A DNA stretch of 64,000 nt from Citrobacter amalonaticus (GCF_018252635.1 NZ_JAGTXM010000008.1:20984-84983), one strand, 5' to 3'; shown: positions 37,870 through 48,472, counted from the first letter of the stretch. Program-made: numbers and translations. Notes: generated by a model not told the origin, from the sequence alone.

Positions 37870-37980
37870 GAGAAACTCCCTGATTGTCTATTTTTATGCC
37901 ACAATACGCTACTGTTGCGGTGTTGTGTCAGACATGACTGAAAAAACGATTTTTACCTGGTAAACGAGGCTGGATACCCG

Positions 37981-39003
37981 ATGTTTCAGCAGCAAAAAGA
38001 CTGGGAAACGAGAGAAAACGCGTTTGCGGCTTTTTCCATGGGGTCGCTGACAGACTTCTGGCGTCAGCGAGAGGAAGCGGAATTGACCGGCGTCGGCCGT
38101 GTGCCGGTGCGCTTTGTTCGGTTTCGTGCAGCGGATAACGATCGGGTGATTGTCGTCTGTCCGGGGCGAATTGAAAGCTATGTGAAATACGCTGAGCTGG
38201 CATATGACCTGTTTCATCTGGGCTTTGATGTCCTCATTATTGACCATCGCGGCCAGGGGCGTTCAGGGCGTATGCTATCGGATCCTAATCGCGGTCATGT
38301 CGATAATTTCACCGACTATGTTGATGATTTATCGGCGTTCTGGGAACAGGAAGTGCAGCCGGGGCCGTGGCGTAAACGCTATATTCTGGCGCATTCGATG
38401 GGCGGAGCGATTGCGACACTGTTTTTGCAGCGTCATCCGCATCAGTGCGATGCGATCGCGCTCTGCGCGCCAATGTTTGGTATTGTGATGCGTCTGCCAG
38501 ACTGGATGGTACGTCATATCCTCGACTGGGCCGAAGGCCATCAGCGTATCCGGGAAGGATATGCGATCGGTACTGGACGCTGGCGAGCATTGCCCTTTGG
38601 CATGAATTTATTAACGCACAGTCGACAGCGCTATCGGCGTAATTTACGTTTTTATGCCGATGAGCCCCAGCTGCGTGTCGGCGGCCCGACCTTTCACTGG
38701 GTACGGGAAGGTATCCTGGCGGCTGAACAGGTGCTGGCCGGTGCGGGCGATGACGCCACGCCAACCCTGCTAATTCAGGCCGAAGAAGAGCGTGTGGTGG
38801 ATAACCGCATGCACGAACGCTTTTGTGAACTCCGCGCTGCCGCGGGCCATCCTGTTGAAGGGGGTCAACCGCTGGTCATCAACGGCGCTTACCATGAGAT
38901 CCTTTTTGAAAAGGACGCTATGCGCTCAGTCGCGCTCCAGGCTATTGTTGATTTTTTCAACAAGCATAACTTACCAGCGGAAACCGCTTTGCTTAGAGGT
39001 TAA
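37981..39003 (+). CDS. pldB: Lysophospholipase L2
   Basis: Alpha/beta-hydrolase of 340 residues that cleaves lysophospholipids at the inner membrane. The nucleophile elbow AHSMGGA places the serine at S139. Oxyanion and other lid elements are not clear, and a catalytic His is likely in GAYHEILFE near the C-terminus. yigL begins 8 bp after its stop, so the two are probably cotranscribed. Confidence 0.95.
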   Translation: MFQQQKDWETRENAFAAFSMGSLTDFWRQREEAELTGVGRVPVRFVRFRAADNDRVIVVCPGRIESYVKYAELAYDLFHLGFDVLIIDHRGQGRSGRMLSDPNRGHVDNFTDYVDDLSAFWEQEVQPGPWRKRYILAHSMGGAIATLFLQRHPHQCDAIALCAPMFGIVMRLPDWMVRHILDWAEGHQRIREGYAIGTGRWRALPFGMNLLTHSRQRYRRNLRFYADEPQLRVGGPTFHWVREGILAAEQVLAGAGDDATPTLLIQAEEERVVDNRMHERFCELRAAAGHPVEGGQPLVINGAYHEILFEKDAMRSVALQAIVDFFNKHNLPAETALLRG

Positions 39004-39011
39004 ATCTTTAT

Positions 39012-39812
39012 ATGTATCAGGTTGTTGCGTCTGATTTAGATGGCACACTGCTCTCTCCCGACCATACCCTTAGTCCGTACGCGAAAGAGACATTGAAACT
39101 GCTGACAGCACGTGGCGTTAACTTTGTCTTTGCGACCGGTCGTCACCACGTTGATGTGGGACAAATCCGCGATAATCTGGAGATTAAGTGCTACATGATT
39201 ACCTCCAACGGCGCACGTGTGCATGATATGGACGGTAATCTGGTGTTTACGCATAATCTGGATCGTGATATCGCCAGCGATCTGTTTGGCGTAGTGAACA
39301 CAAACCCGGATATCATCACTAACGTTTATCGTGACGACGAATGGTTTATGAACCGCCATCGTCCGGATGAGATGCGCTTTTTCAAAGAGGCGGTGTTCCA
39401 TTACTCGCTGTTTGAACCCGGTTTACTGGAGCCGGAAGGCGTCAGCAAAGTGTTCTTCACCAGTCATTCCCATGACATACTGCTGCCTCTGGAACAGGCG
39501 ATCAATGCGCGATGGGGCGATCGCGTGAACGTGAGTTTTTCCACCCTCACCTGTCTGGAAGTGATGGCAGGCGGTGTGTCGAAAGGCCATGCACTGGAAG
39601 CGGTCGCGAAAGCCATGGGTTACAGTCTCCAGGACTGTATCGCCTTTGGCGACGGGATGAACGATGCTGAAATGCTGTCGATGGCGGGTAAAGGCTGCAT
39701 TATGGCCGGAGCGCATCAGCGCCTGAAGGATCTGCATCCCGAGCTGGAAGTGATCGGCTCGAACGTTGACGATGCGGTGCCGCATTATCTGCGGGATCTC
39801 TATTTACGCTAA
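39012..39812 (+). CDS. yigL: HAD-superfamily sugar/pyridoxal phosphatase YigL
   Basis: Cof-type HAD hydrolase of 266 residues. Motif I is ASDLDGTLLSP (D8 and D10), motif II SNGARV, the motif III lysine is in SKGHALEAVAKAMG, and motif IV is AFGDGMNDAEML. In E. coli YigL dephosphorylates sugar phosphates and is raised by the SgrS small RNA during glucose-phosphate stress through its operon with pldB. SgrS pairing inside pldB was not checked here. Confidence 0.95.
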   Translation: MYQVVASDLDGTLLSPDHTLSPYAKETLKLLTARGVNFVFATGRHHVDVGQIRDNLEIKCYMITSNGARVHDMDGNLVFTHNLDRDIASDLFGVVNTNPDIITNVYRDDEWFMNRHRPDEMRFFKEAVFHYSLFEPGLLEPEGVSKVFFTSHSHDILLPLEQAINARWGDRVNVSFSTLTCLEVMAGGVSKGHALEAVAKAMGYSLQDCIAFGDGMNDAEMLSMAGKGCIMAGAHQRLKDLHPELEVIGSNVDDAVPHYLRDLYLR

Positions 39813-39892
39813 AACAATCGTGCGCTATTTAATCAGTTGTCAACCGCACTCTCCGCTACAATGGATACTCCTTATTCTACGAGATATCCATT

Positions 39893-40792
39893 GTGGCGTT
39901 ACTCATCATTACCACAATCCTGTGGGCCTTCTCCTTTAGTTTGTATGGCGAATACCTCGCCGGGCATGTTGACAGCTATTTTGCCGTGCTGATTCGGGTT
40001 GGCCTTGCAGCTATCGTATTCCTGCCTTTCCTGCGTACCCGTGGACACAGTCTGAAGACCATCGGCCTGTATATGCTGGTGGGCGCCATGCAGCTTGGCA
40101 TCATGTATATGCTGAGTTTCCATGCTTATCTCTACCTGACGGTCTCTGAACTGCTGCTATTTACCGTGTTGACGCCGCTTTATATCACGCTGATTTATGA
40201 TGTGATGAGCAAACGTCGCCTGCGCTGGGGTTATGCTTTTAGCGCGCTGCTGGCGGTGATTGGCGCAGGAATTATTCGCTATGATCAGGTAACCGATCAT
40301 TTCTGGACAGGCCTGCTGCTGGTACAGCTTTCCAATATCAGTTTCGCCATCGGGATGGTGGGTTATAAACGCCTGATGGAGACGCGTCCGATGCCGCAGC
40401 ATAACGCGTTTGCCTGGTTTTACGTCGGCGCGTTTCTGGTTGCAGTCATCGCCTGGTTCACGCTGGGGAATGCGCAGAAAATGCCGGAAACCACGCTGCA
40501 ATGGAGCATTCTGGTGTTCCTGGGCGTGGCGGCGTCGGGGATTGGCTACTTCATGTGGAACTACGGCGCCACCCAGGTGGATGCAGGGACACTGGGTATT
40601 ATGAATAATATGCACGTCCCCGCCGGACTGCTGGTTAACCTGGCAATCTGGCACCAACAGCCCCACTGGCCGAGTTTTATCACAGGCGCGGTTGTGATTC
40701 TGGCTTCATTGTGGGTACATCGGAAGTGGGTCGCTCCGCGCTCCGAACAAACGGCAGATGATCGCAGGCGTGATTGCGCGCCGAGCGAATAA
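39893..40792 (+). CDS. yigM: EamA/DMT-family transporter YigM (biotin transporter candidate)
   Basis: Inner-membrane protein of 299 residues with about 10 helices, a DMT carrier. E. coli YigM was identified as the biotin importer, also named BioP. The start is taken as GTG at 39893. Its 3' end runs 113 bp into the 3' end of convergent metR, an overlap also expected from E. coli. Confidence 0.9.
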   Translation: MALLIITTILWAFSFSLYGEYLAGHVDSYFAVLIRVGLAAIVFLPFLRTRGHSLKTIGLYMLVGAMQLGIMYMLSFHAYLYLTVSELLLFTVLTPLYITLIYDVMSKRRLRWGYAFSALLAVIGAGIIRYDQVTDHFWTGLLLVQLSNISFAIGMVGYKRLMETRPMPQHNAFAWFYVGAFLVAVIAWFTLGNAQKMPETTLQWSILVFLGVAASGIGYFMWNYGATQVDAGTLGIMNNMHVPAGLLVNLAIWHQQPHWPSFITGAVVILASLWVHRKWVAPRSEQTADDRRRDCAPSE

Positions 40793-41633
40793 ACGCTTCA
40801 GTTACCGGCTGGCGCTGCTCGCCGTCACGCACGGCGGCGTACAGACGGCTCCATAAGCCATCCCCCAGGGTTCTGGTCACGACCAGACCCTGGCGTTCAA
40901 AACTCTCCACGACCCAGTGCGGCAGGGCGGCAATGCCCATATTTGCTGCCACCATCTGAATCAACAGCAGGGTGTTATCCACGCTTTTCAGCGACGGACT
41001 GACTCCCGCAGGCTGAAGAAAATGACGCCAGACGTCCAGCCGACTGCGCTGTACCGGATAAATCAGCAGCGTTTCGCTGGCTAAATCTTCTGGCGTGATC
41101 TGTGTTTTGCTGGTCAGCGGATGCTCGGGGGCCAGCACCAGGCGGACTTCAAAATCAAACATCGGCGAATAGTGCAGCCCGCTGCGCGGCAGAATGTCAG
41201 AAGTCATCACCAGATCCAGTTCGTCCTGCTGGAGCGCGGGCTGGGGGTCAAACGTCACGCCGGATTTAAAATCCATCTCCACCTGCGGCCATTTGGCGCG
41301 GAAGTTCTCCAGCGCCGGCGTCAGCCATTGAATACAGCTATGGCACTCGATGGCGATACGCAAACGGGTCTGCTGCGGTTCGTTACAGGCCTGCAACGCG
41401 CGGTTAATTTGCGGCAGCACCTGACTGGCTAACTGCAACAGGATCTCGCCCTGTGGGGTAAAACGCAGCGGCTGGCTTTTACGTATGAATAACCGAAAGC
41501 CAAGGCGTTGTTCCAGATCGCTGAACTGGTGAGACAGGGCGGATTGGGTCTGATGTAGCGTCGCCGCGGCGGCTGCCAGTGACCCGGTATTCCGCAACGC
41601 CTGGAGCGTTTTCAGGTGTTTAATCTCGATCAT
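40680..41633 (-). CDS. metR: LysR-type regulator MetR
   Basis: Transcriptional activator of methionine genes with homocysteine as co-inducer; 317 residues. The N-terminal helix-turn-helix ([28 protein letters not shown]) and the C-terminal periplasmic-binding-like effector domain are both complete. It is divergent from metE, and its 3' end overlaps the 3' end of yigM. A MetR-type box overlaps its own start codon, consistent with autorepression. Confidence 0.97.
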   Translation of the reverse strand: MIEIKHLKTLQALRNTGSLAAAAATLHQTQSALSHQFSDLEQRLGFRLFIRKSQPLRFTPQGEILLQLASQVLPQINRALQACNEPQQTRLRIAIECHSCIQWLTPALENFRAKWPQVEMDFKSGVTFDPQPALQQDELDLVMTSDILPRSGLHYSPMFDFEVRLVLAPEHPLTSKTQITPEDLASETLLIYPVQRSRLDVWRHFLQPAGVSPSLKSVDNTLLLIQMVAANMGIAALPHWVVESFERQGLVVTRTLGDGLWSRLYAAVRDGEQRQPVTEAFIRSARNHACDHLPFVRSAERPTSDVPTMKPESQPRL

Positions 41634-41666
41634 GAAAGTCCTTCACTTCGGCATGAACAAATTGCG
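41633..41666. promoter_or_regulatory. MetR-type sites between metR and metE
   Basis: A perfect match to TGAA-N5-TTCA is at 41633-41645, overlapping the metR start codon. A half-match, TGAACAAATTGCG, is at 41654-41666. Two such sites in tandem upstream of metE are the known pattern for MetR activation. Confidence 0.7.
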
Positions 41667-41696
41667 CTTGAGGAATATACAGTACTTGCGAATTAT

Positions 41697-41720
41697 AGAT
41701 GTGTAAACATCTGGACGTCC
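41697..41720. promoter_or_regulatory. Tandem MetJ boxes between metR and metE
   Basis: Three adjacent 8-bp units, AGATGTGT, AAACATCT and GGACGTCC, resemble the MetJ consensus AGACGTCT in tandem. MetJ with S-adenosylmethionine would repress from here. The distance to the metE ATG is about 148 bp. Confidence 0.7.
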
Positions 41721-41750
41721 AAAATCCTTCGTCTTTTAAATTTATGGTGC

Positions 41751-41820
41751 GTTGGCTGCGTTTACTCACCCCAGTCACTTACTTCAGTAAGCTCCTGGGG
41801 ATGCGCAAACTTACCGCCTT
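41751..41820. repeat. Intergenic repeat, copy 2, in the metE leader
   Basis: A 70-bp element matching the reverse complement of the copy at 487-554. It contains a hairpin at 41769-41800: CCCCAG pairs with CTGGGG and CTTAC with GTAAG. It lies in the transcribed metE leader, 48 bp before the start codon. Confidence 0.65.
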
Positions 41821-41868
41821 CCCTAAATTCAAAATCCATAGGATTTACATATAATTAGAGGCAGTAAA

Positions 41869-44130
41869 ATGACAATATTGAATCACACCCTCGGTTTTCC
41901 TCGTGTTGGCCTGCGTCGCGAGCTGAAAAAAGCGCAAGAGAGCTACTGGGCGGGTACTGCGACCCGTGAAGAACTGCTGGCGGTGGGCCGCGAACTGCGT
42001 GCGCGTCATTGGGATCAACAAAAGCAGGCGGGTATCGATCTTCTGCCGGTTGGTGATTTTGCCTGGTACGATCATGTTCTGACCACCAGCCTGCTGCTTG
42101 GTAATATCCCGGCGCGTCATCTGAATAAAGACGGTTCCGTGGATATCGACACCCTGTTCCGTATTGGTCGCGGTCGTGCGCCGACGGGCGAACCGGCAGC
42201 GGCGGCAGAAATGACCAAATGGTTTAACACTAACTATCACTACATGGTGCCAGAGTTCGTGAAAGGCCAGCAGTTTAAACTGACCTGGACACAACTGCTG
42301 GATGAAGTGGACGAGGCGCTGGCGTTGGGTCACAAGGTGAAACCTGTCCTGTTGGGGCCGGTAACATACCTGTGGCTGGGCAAAGTGAAAGGTGAGCAGT
42401 TCGACCGCCTTAACCTGCTAAATGACATTCTGCCGGTTTATAAGCAGGTCCTGAGCGAACTGGCAAAACGCGGTATCGAGTGGGTGCAGATCGACGAACC
42501 GGCCCTGGTGCTGGAACTGCCGCAGGCGTGGCTAAATGTTTTCAAACCGGCCTATGATGCGCTTTCCGGGCAGGTGAAACTGCTGCTGACCACTTACTTT
42601 GAAGGCGTGACGCCTAATCTTGATACTATCGCCGCGCTGCCCGTGCAGGGGCTACATGTGGATCTGGTCCACGGTAAAGACGACGTGGCTGAGCTGCATA
42701 AACGACTGCCGTCTGGCTGGCTGCTGTCTGCTGGCCTGGTCAATGGACGCAACGTCTGGCGCGCCGATCTGAGCGAAAAATATGCCCAGATTAAAGATAT
42801 TGCCGATCAGCGTAATCTGTGGGTCGGCTCGTCCTGCTCACTGCTGCACAGCCCCATCGATCTCAGCGTCGAAACCCGTCTGGACGCGGAGGTGAAGAGC
42901 TGGTTTGCCTTCGCTCTGCAAAAATGTGCGGAACTGACCTTGTTGCGCGACGCGCTGAACAGTGGTGACACCACGGCTATCGCCGAATGGAGCGCACCGA
43001 TTCAGGCGCGTCGCCACTCAACCCGTGTGCACAATGCGGCGGTGGAAAAACGTCTGGCGGCCATTACCGCGCAGGACAGCCAGCGTGCTAACCCTTACGA
43101 CGTGCGCGCTCAAGCTCAGCGTGCGCGCTTTAACCTGCCGGCGTGGCCGACAACGACGATTGGTTCGTTCCCGCAGACCACTGAAATCCGCAGCCTGCGT
43201 CTGGATTTCAAAAAAGGCCAGCTTGATGCCAACAACTACCACACCGGCATCGCGGAGCATATTAAGCAGGCGATTGTTGAGCAGGAACGTCTGGGTCTGG
43301 ACGTGCTGGTCCACGGCGAAGCTGAGCGTAACGACATGGTGGAATATTTCGGCGAGCACCTGGACGGTTTCGTGTTTACCCAGAATGGATGGGTACAAAG
43401 TTACGGTTCCCGCTGCGTGAAGCCGCCGGTGGTCATAGGCGACGTCAGCCGCCCGCAAGCGATCACCGTTGAGTGGGCGAAGTATGCGCAGTCGCTGACT
43501 GACAAGCCGGTGAAAGGCATGCTGACCGGCCCGGTGACCATTCTCTGCTGGTCTTTCCCACGCGAAGATGTGAGCCGCGAAACCATCGCCAAACAGATTG
43601 CGCTGGCGCTGCGTGACGAGGTGGCGGATCTGGAAGCGGCGGGCATTGGCATCATTCAGATAGACGAACCGGCGTTGCGCGAAGGGCTGCCGTTGCGTCG
43701 CAGCGACTGGGATGCTTATCTGGCGTGGGGTGTGGAAGCGTTTCGCATCAATGCTGCGGTGGCGAAGGACGAGACTCAAATCCATACCCACATGTGTTAC
43801 TGCGAGTTTAACGACATCATGGATTCCATCGCCGCGCTGGATGCGGACGTGATCACTATCGAAACCTCGCGTTCTGATATGGAGTTGCTGGAGTCGTTCG
43901 AAGAGTTTGATTATCCCAATGAAATCGGGCCGGGCGTGTATGACATTCACTCGCCGAACGTCCCGAGTGTAGAGTGGATTGAGGCGCTGTTGCAAAAAGC
44001 GGCACAGCGTATCCCGGCTGAACGCCTGTGGGTGAACCCGGACTGTGGTCTGAAAACCCGTGGCTGGCCGGAAACCCGTAGCGCGCTGGCGAACATGGTG
44101 AAAGCCGCGCAGAATCTGCGTCAGGCATAA
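41869..44130 (+). CDS. metE: Cobalamin-independent methionine synthase
   Basis: Zinc enzyme that moves a methyl group from 5-methyltetrahydropteroyltri-L-glutamate to homocysteine; 753 residues, the E. coli length. The N-terminal half is the non-catalytic duplicate. The C-terminal half carries the zinc ligands in THMCYCEF and [11 protein letters not shown]. The start is ATG at 41869, preceded by the repeat-bearing leader with MetR and MetJ sites. A REP follows. Confidence 0.98.
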   Translation: MTILNHTLGFPRVGLRRELKKAQESYWAGTATREELLAVGRELRARHWDQQKQAGIDLLPVGDFAWYDHVLTTSLLLGNIPARHLNKDGSVDIDTLFRIGRGRAPTGEPAAAAEMTKWFNTNYHYMVPEFVKGQQFKLTWTQLLDEVDEALALGHKVKPVLLGPVTYLWLGKVKGEQFDRLNLLNDILPVYKQVLSELAKRGIEWVQIDEPALVLELPQAWLNVFKPAYDALSGQVKLLLTTYFEGVTPNLDTIAALPVQGLHVDLVHGKDDVAELHKRLPSGWLLSAGLVNGRNVWRADLSEKYAQIKDIADQRNLWVGSSCSLLHSPIDLSVETRLDAEVKSWFAFALQKCAELTLLRDALNSGDTTAIAEWSAPIQARRHSTRVHNAAVEKRLAAITAQDSQRANPYDVRAQAQRARFNLPAWPTTTIGSFPQTTEIRSLRLDFKKGQLDANNYHTGIAEHIKQAIVEQERLGLDVLVHGEAERNDMVEYFGEHLDGFVFTQNGWVQSYGSRCVKPPVVIGDVSRPQAITVEWAKYAQSLTDKPVKGMLTGPVTILCWSFPREDVSRETIAKQIALALRDEVADLEAAGIGIIQIDEPALREGLPLRRSDWDAYLAWGVEAFRINAAVAKDETQIHTHMCYCEFNDIMDSIAALDADVITIETSRSDMELLESFEEFDYPNEIGPGVYDIHSPNVPSVEWIEALLQKAAQRIPAERLWVNPDCGLKTRGWPETRSALANMVKAAQNLRQA

Positions 44131-44135
44131 TCGCC

Positions 44136-44167
44136 GTAGGCCGGGTAAGGCGAAGCCGCCGCCCGGC
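44136..44167. repeat. REP element between metE and ysgA
   Basis: Single REP palindrome starting GTAGGCCGGGTAAGGCGAAG and ending GCCCGGC between convergent metE and ysgA. Confidence 0.85.
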
Positions 44168-44196
44168 CTGTTGTCGGGTGGCGGTCCAGACCTGCG

Positions 44197-45006
44197 TTAT
44201 TTCTTACTTCCGTACTGCGCAAACCATGCCAGCATTCTTTGCCAGCCGTCTTTGGCGGATTCTTCGTGATAGCTCGAGCGATAGTCGGCATTGAAGGCAT
44301 GGCCGGCATCGGGATAGACGACAATCTCCGTTTTGGCGTTAGCGGCACGTAAGGCCTGGCGCATGATCTCCACGCTCTCCTGCGAAATACTGTTATCCTG
44401 ACCGCCATAGAGCCCCAACACCGGCGCGTTCAGATCGGTCGCCACATCGACAGGGTGTTTTGGTGAGTTCAGTGATTTATCGCCCGTCAATTTTCCATAC
44501 CACGCCACGGCCGCCTTAAGTTGCGGGTTATGCGCCGCATAAAGCCAGGTTATACGGCCACCCCAGCAAAAGCCGGTGATCATCAGGCGATGGACGTCAC
44601 CGCCATTACGTGAAGCCCAACTGGCGACGTGATCAAGGTCGGCCAGAACCTGAGAATCCGGCACTTTTGCCACCAGACCACTCAACAAAGTGGGAATATC
44701 GGCGAAATCATTGGGATCGCCCTCGCGGAAGTAGAGTTCTGGCGCGATTGCCAGGTATCCTTCCAGCGCCAGACGGCGACAGACGTCACGGATATGTTCA
44801 TGCACGCCAAAGATTTCCTGCACTACAATGACCACAGGCAGTGGTCCATCGCTCTTTTTCGGGCGAGCGTGAAATGCCGGCATATCGTCTCCCTGGGAAG
44901 GGATTGACGTAAGACCCGCGACAATGGCGTCGTCCGGAGTATGAACTGAGGTAGAGGCAACAGGGGATGCTGCAGGTGCAAAACCGGTTTGTGGTGTTGA
45001 TGTCAT
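44197..45006 (-). CDS. ysgA: Dienelactone hydrolase family protein YsgA
   Basis: Alpha/beta-hydrolase of 269 residues. The nucleophile is a cysteine in ITGFCWGGR, as in dienelactone hydrolases, and the catalytic His is likely in YPDAGHAFNADYR. The first 40 residues are low in structure and rich in T, S, P and A. The natural substrate in enterobacteria is not known. The ATG at 45006 has the ribosome site CGGAGA and gives a start like that of E. coli YsgA. Confidence 0.93.
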   Translation of the reverse strand: MTSTPQTGFAPAASPVASTSVHTPDDAIVAGLTSIPSQGDDMPAFHARPKKSDGPLPVVIVVQEIFGVHEHIRDVCRRLALEGYLAIAPELYFREGDPNDFADIPTLLSGLVAKVPDSQVLADLDHVASWASRNGGDVHRLMITGFCWGGRITWLYAAHNPQLKAAVAWYGKLTGDKSLNSPKHPVDVATDLNAPVLGLYGGQDNSISQESVEIMRQALRAANAKTEIVVYPDAGHAFNADYRSSYHEESAKDGWQRMLAWFAQYGSKK

Positions 45007-45121
45007 GGTATTCTCCGTACCCTTAGAAAAATAGCGCACTATTAACTATAGACAGCCTTTAACCATTCACACTGCCTCAAACGGCTCGCTTTTTGTGCAA
45101 AGAAAGAGAAAACCGGGTTGT

Positions 45122-45143
45122 TGATGTGATATTGGTCACTATT
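45122..45143 (+). promoter_or_regulatory. CRP site 1 of udp
   Basis: TGTGA-N6-TCACT (45125-45140) differs from the CRP consensus at one base. It lies 124-145 bp upstream of the udp start. In E. coli udp has two CRP sites flanking a CytR operator. Confidence 0.75.
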
Positions 45144-45173
45144 TACAGGTAAATTAATGCAACTGATTTACAT

Positions 45174-45195
45174 CATGGTGATGGTTATCACGAAA
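45174..45195 (+). promoter_or_regulatory. CRP site 2 of udp
   Basis: GGTGA-N6-TCACG (45177-45192) has two mismatches to the CRP consensus and is 52 bp from site 1, a whole number of helical turns. Together they fit the CRP-CytR-CRP arrangement of nucleoside catabolism genes. Confidence 0.7.
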
Positions 45196-45266
45196 ATATC
45201 TTAAGTCCTTCGGTAAAGTGTCTTTTTGCTTCTTCTGACAAAAACCGAATCACAGAGGAGTTTTAT

Positions 45267-46028
45267 ATGTCCAGGTCTGACGTTTTTCATCTCGGCCTCA
45301 CCAAGAACGATTTACAAGGGGCTACGCTGGCTATCGTCCCTGGCGATCCGGAACGTGTGGAAAAGATCGCCGCGCTGATGGAGAAGCCGGTTAAGCTGGC
45401 ATCTCACCGTGAATTCACCACCTGGCGCGCAGAGCTGGACGGTAAAGCCGTCATCGTCTGCTCAACCGGTATCGGCGGCCCGTCTACCTCGATTGCGGTG
45501 GAAGAACTGGCCCAGTTGGGCATTCGTACCTTCCTGCGTATTGGCACCACTGGCGCCATTCAGCCGCACATCAATGTTGGCGATGTTCTGGTCACCACCG
45601 CGTCCGTTCGTCTGGATGGCGCAAGCCTGCACTTTGCGCCGATGGAGTACCCGGCAGTCGCAGACTTTGAATGCACCACCGCGCTGGTTGAAGCGGCAAA
45701 GTCCATCGGTGCCACCACTCATGTGGGTGTGACCGCCTCTTCTGACACCTTCTATCCAGGTCAGGAACGTTACGACACCTTCTCCGGTCGCGTGGTGCGT
45801 CGTTTCAAAGGCTCTATGGAAGAGTGGCAGTCAATGGGCGTGATGAACTACGAAATGGAATCCGCCACGTTGCTCACCATGTGCGCAAGCCAGGGATTGC
45901 GTGCCGGGATGGTCGCTGGTGTCATTGTCAACCGTACTCAACAAGAGATCCCGAATGCTGAGACGATGAAGCAAACCGAAAGCCACGCGGTGAAAATCGT
46001 AGTGGAAGCGGCACGTCGTCTGATTTAA
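45267..46028 (+). CDS. udp: Uridine phosphorylase
   Basis: Hexameric enzyme that splits uridine with phosphate to uracil and ribose-1-phosphate; 253 residues. Family marks are [37 protein letters not shown] and the specificity segment [14 protein letters not shown] strong ribosome site (AGAGGAG) precedes the ATG. Two CRP sites lie upstream and an intrinsic terminator follows. Confidence 0.98.
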   Translation: MSRSDVFHLGLTKNDLQGATLAIVPGDPERVEKIAALMEKPVKLASHREFTTWRAELDGKAVIVCSTGIGGPSTSIAVEELAQLGIRTFLRIGTTGAIQPHINVGDVLVTTASVRLDGASLHFAPMEYPAVADFECTTALVEAAKSIGATTHVGVTASSDTFYPGQERYDTFSGRVVRRFKGSMEEWQSMGVMNYEMESATLLTMCASQGLRAGMVAGVIVNRTQQEIPNAETMKQTESHAVKIVVEAARRLI

Positions 46029-46046
46029 TCCTTTTCTCTGACGGTT

Positions 46047-46076
46047 AAAGGCCGACGTGTTCGGCCTTTTTCTTTT
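46047..46076 (+). terminator. Intrinsic terminator of udp
   Basis: Perfect 9-bp stem AAAGGCCGA / TCGGCCTTT (46047-46055, 46061-46069) followed by TTCTTTT. Confidence 0.9.
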
Positions 46077-46181
46077 ACGCCTTTATTTTGCGTAGCTCCT
46101 CGTAGGAAATCTCTTTGAAACTGGACGTTTATACAGCACAATTCTATTTTGTGCGGGTGATGTATGGCGTCAGGAGGCATT

Positions 46182-47609
46182 TTGGATATCTCAATCATCA
46201 TTTATGCGGTTATCGCGCTGGTGGGCATTGCGCTTGGCTGGTTGATTGCCAGCTATCAGCATGCGCACCAGAAAGCCGAACAATTCGCTGAACGTGAAGA
46301 GATGGTGGCGGCATTAAGTGCCGCAAAGCAGCAGCTTGCCCAAAGTGAACACTGGCGTGACGAGTGTGAGTTGCTCAATAACGAATTGCGCAGTCTGCGC
46401 AGTATTAACACCTCGCTGGAGGCGGATCTGCGGGAAGTCACCACGCGAATGGAAGCGACACAGCAGCATGCGGAAGAAAAAGTCCGTCAGATGATCAACA
46501 GCGAGCAGCGGCTCAACGAGCAGTTTGAAAACCTGGCGAACCGGATCTTCGAACAAAGCAACCGCCGGGTTGATGAGCAAAACCGACAGAGCCTGAACAG
46601 CCTGCTGACGCCGCTTCGCGAGCAACTGGACGGGTTTCGCCGTCAGGTACAGGACAGCTTCGGTCAGGAAGCGCGTGAGCGCCATACCCTGGCGCATGAA
46701 ATTCGTAATCTGCAACAGCTCAACGCGCAAATGGCCCAGGAAGCGGTCAATCTGACACGCGCACTGAAAGGCGACAACAAAACGCAGGGAAACTGGGGTG
46801 AAGTGGTGCTTACCCGCGTGCTGGAGGCGTCCGGCTTGCGTGCCGGATACGAGTACGAAACGCAGGTCAGTATCGAAAATGACCTCCGTTCCCGCATGCA
46901 GCCCGACGTAATTGTGCGCTTGCCGCAGGGCAAAGATGTAGTGATCGACGCCAAAATGACGCTGGTGGCTTACGAACGCTATTTCAATGCGGAAGATGAT
47001 TACACCCGCGAAAGCGCGCTTCAGGAGCACATTGCCTCCGTGCGTAACCATATCCGTTTGCTGGGGCGTAAGGATTATCAGCAGCTTCCGGGACTGCGCA
47101 CACTGGATTACGTACTGATGTTTATCCCCGTGGAACCCGCATTTTTGTTGGCGCTCGACAGACAGCCCGAACTGATAACCGAGGCGCTTAAGAATAATAT
47201 TATGCTGGTCAGTCCAACGACGCTGCTGGTGGCACTGCGTACCATTGCGAATCTGTGGCGCTACGAGCATCAAAGCCGTAACGCGCAACAGATCGCTGAC
47301 CGCGCCAGCAAGCTCTATGACAAGATGCGTCTCTTTGTCGATGATATGTCCTCCATTGGACAGAGTCTCGACAAAGCGCAGGACAACTACCGTCAGGCGA
47401 TGAAAAAGCTTACTTCCGGTCGCGGCAATGTGCTGGCACAGGCGGAAGCGTTTCGTGGCTTAGGGGTGGAAATTAAGCGTGAGATAAACCCTGACCTGGC
47501 GGAACAGGCCACAACGCAAGATGAAGAGTATCGGTTGCGATCGGTACCCGAAGAGCGGGAAGATAGCGCGTATTCCGGCGACGACGGAATCAGGCAACAA
47601 TCAAATTAG
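46182..47609 (+). CDS. rmuC: RmuC family protein (recombination-limiting nuclease-like)
   Basis: Membrane-anchored protein with an N-terminal helix (residues about 1-22), a long coiled coil (about 25-120) and a C-terminal DUF/nuclease-like domain with DVVIDAKMTLVAYERYF. In E. coli it limits inversions at short inverted repeats. The start is called at TTG 46182 because AGGAGG (46172-46177) lies 4 bp upstream and the resulting 475-residue protein equals the E. coli length. The ATG at 46164 lacks a ribosome site and sits upstream of that Shine-Dalgarno. Confidence 0.93.
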   Translation: MDISIIIYAVIALVGIALGWLIASYQHAHQKAEQFAEREEMVAALSAAKQQLAQSEHWRDECELLNNELRSLRSINTSLEADLREVTTRMEATQQHAEEKVRQMINSEQRLNEQFENLANRIFEQSNRRVDEQNRQSLNSLLTPLREQLDGFRRQVQDSFGQEARERHTLAHEIRNLQQLNAQMAQEAVNLTRALKGDNKTQGNWGEVVLTRVLEASGLRAGYEYETQVSIENDLRSRMQPDVIVRLPQGKDVVIDAKMTLVAYERYFNAEDDYTRESALQEHIASVRNHIRLLGRKDYQQLPGLRTLDYVLMFIPVEPAFLLALDRQPELITEALKNNIMLVSPTTLLVALRTIANLWRYEHQSRNAQQIADRASKLYDKMRLFVDDMSSIGQSLDKAQDNYRQAMKKLTSGRGNVLAQAEAFRGLGVEIKREINPDLAEQATTQDEEYRLRSVPEEREDSAYSGDDGIRQQSN

Positions 47610-47703
47610 TCCGTTCGGGGCAGCCAGGACGGGCGGAAGGGTAGGGCAATGCGCCCCAATCTGTTACACTTCTCGAACAATTTTTTGATGAGCAGGCACT
47701 GAG

Positions 47704-48459
47704 ATGGTGGATAATTCACAAGAAACGACGCACTTTGGTTTTCAGACTGTCGCTAAAGAGCAGAAAGCGGACATGGTGGCCCACGTTTTTCATTCGGTGG
47801 CATCAAAATATGATGTCATGAACGATTTGATGTCTTTTGGCATCCATCGTTTGTGGAAACGCTTCACTATCGACTGTAGCGGCGTGCGCCGTGGTCAGAC
47901 TGTACTGGATTTAGCGGGGGGGACAGGTGACCTGACGGCTAAATTCTCGCGCCTGGTCGGGGAAACCGGCAAGGTGATTCTGGCAGATATTAATGACTCG
48001 ATGCTCAAAATGGGTCGCGAGAAACTGCGCAATATCGGTGTGATCGGTAATGTGGAATACGTTCAGGCTAATGCCGAAGCGCTGCCCTTCCCGGACAACA
48101 CCTTTGACTGCATTACTATTTCCTTCGGTTTGCGTAACGTCACGGACAAAGATAAAGCCCTGCGCTCCATGTTCCGCGTCCTGAAACCGGGTGGTCGCTT
48201 GCTGGTGCTGGAATTTTCTAAGCCGATTATCGAGCCGCTGAGCAAAGCCTACGACGCCTACTCTTTCCATATCCTGCCGCGCATTGGATCCATGGTCGCT
48301 AATGATGCCGACAGCTATCGCTATCTGGCTGAATCTATCCGTATGCATCCCGATCAGGACACATTGAAAGCGATGATGCAGGACGCCGGGTTCGAAAGCG
48401 TCGACTACTACAACCTGACGGCGGGTGTGGTTGCGCTACATCGCGGCTATAAGTTCTGA
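47704..48459 (+). CDS. ubiE: Ubiquinone/menaquinone C-methyltransferase UbiE
   Basis: SAM-dependent C-methyltransferase for both ubiquinone and menaquinone; 251 residues. Motif I is [12 protein letters not shown], preceded by the [25 protein letters not shown] segment, and later [23 protein letters not shown]. Codons of motif I hold a run of seven G. ubiJ starts 13 bp later and ubiB follows, so ubiE-ubiJ-ubiB form an operon. Confidence 0.98.
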   Translation: MVDNSQETTHFGFQTVAKEQKADMVAHVFHSVASKYDVMNDLMSFGIHRLWKRFTIDCSGVRRGQTVLDLAGGTGDLTAKFSRLVGETGKVILADINDSMLKMGREKLRNIGVIGNVEYVQANAEALPFPDNTFDCITISFGLRNVTDKDKALRSMFRVLKPGGRLLVLEFSKPIIEPLSKAYDAYSFHILPRIGSMVANDADSYRYLAESIRMHPDQDTLKAMMQDAGFESVDYYNLTAGVVALHRGYKF

Positions 48460-48472
48460 CAGGAGATCGGGG

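Noticed and set aside
43018-43995. Open frame of 325 codons opposite metE
   Set aside because: It is antisense to the metE catalytic half and rich in H, R, V and Q without recognisable domains; a shadow of metE codon use.
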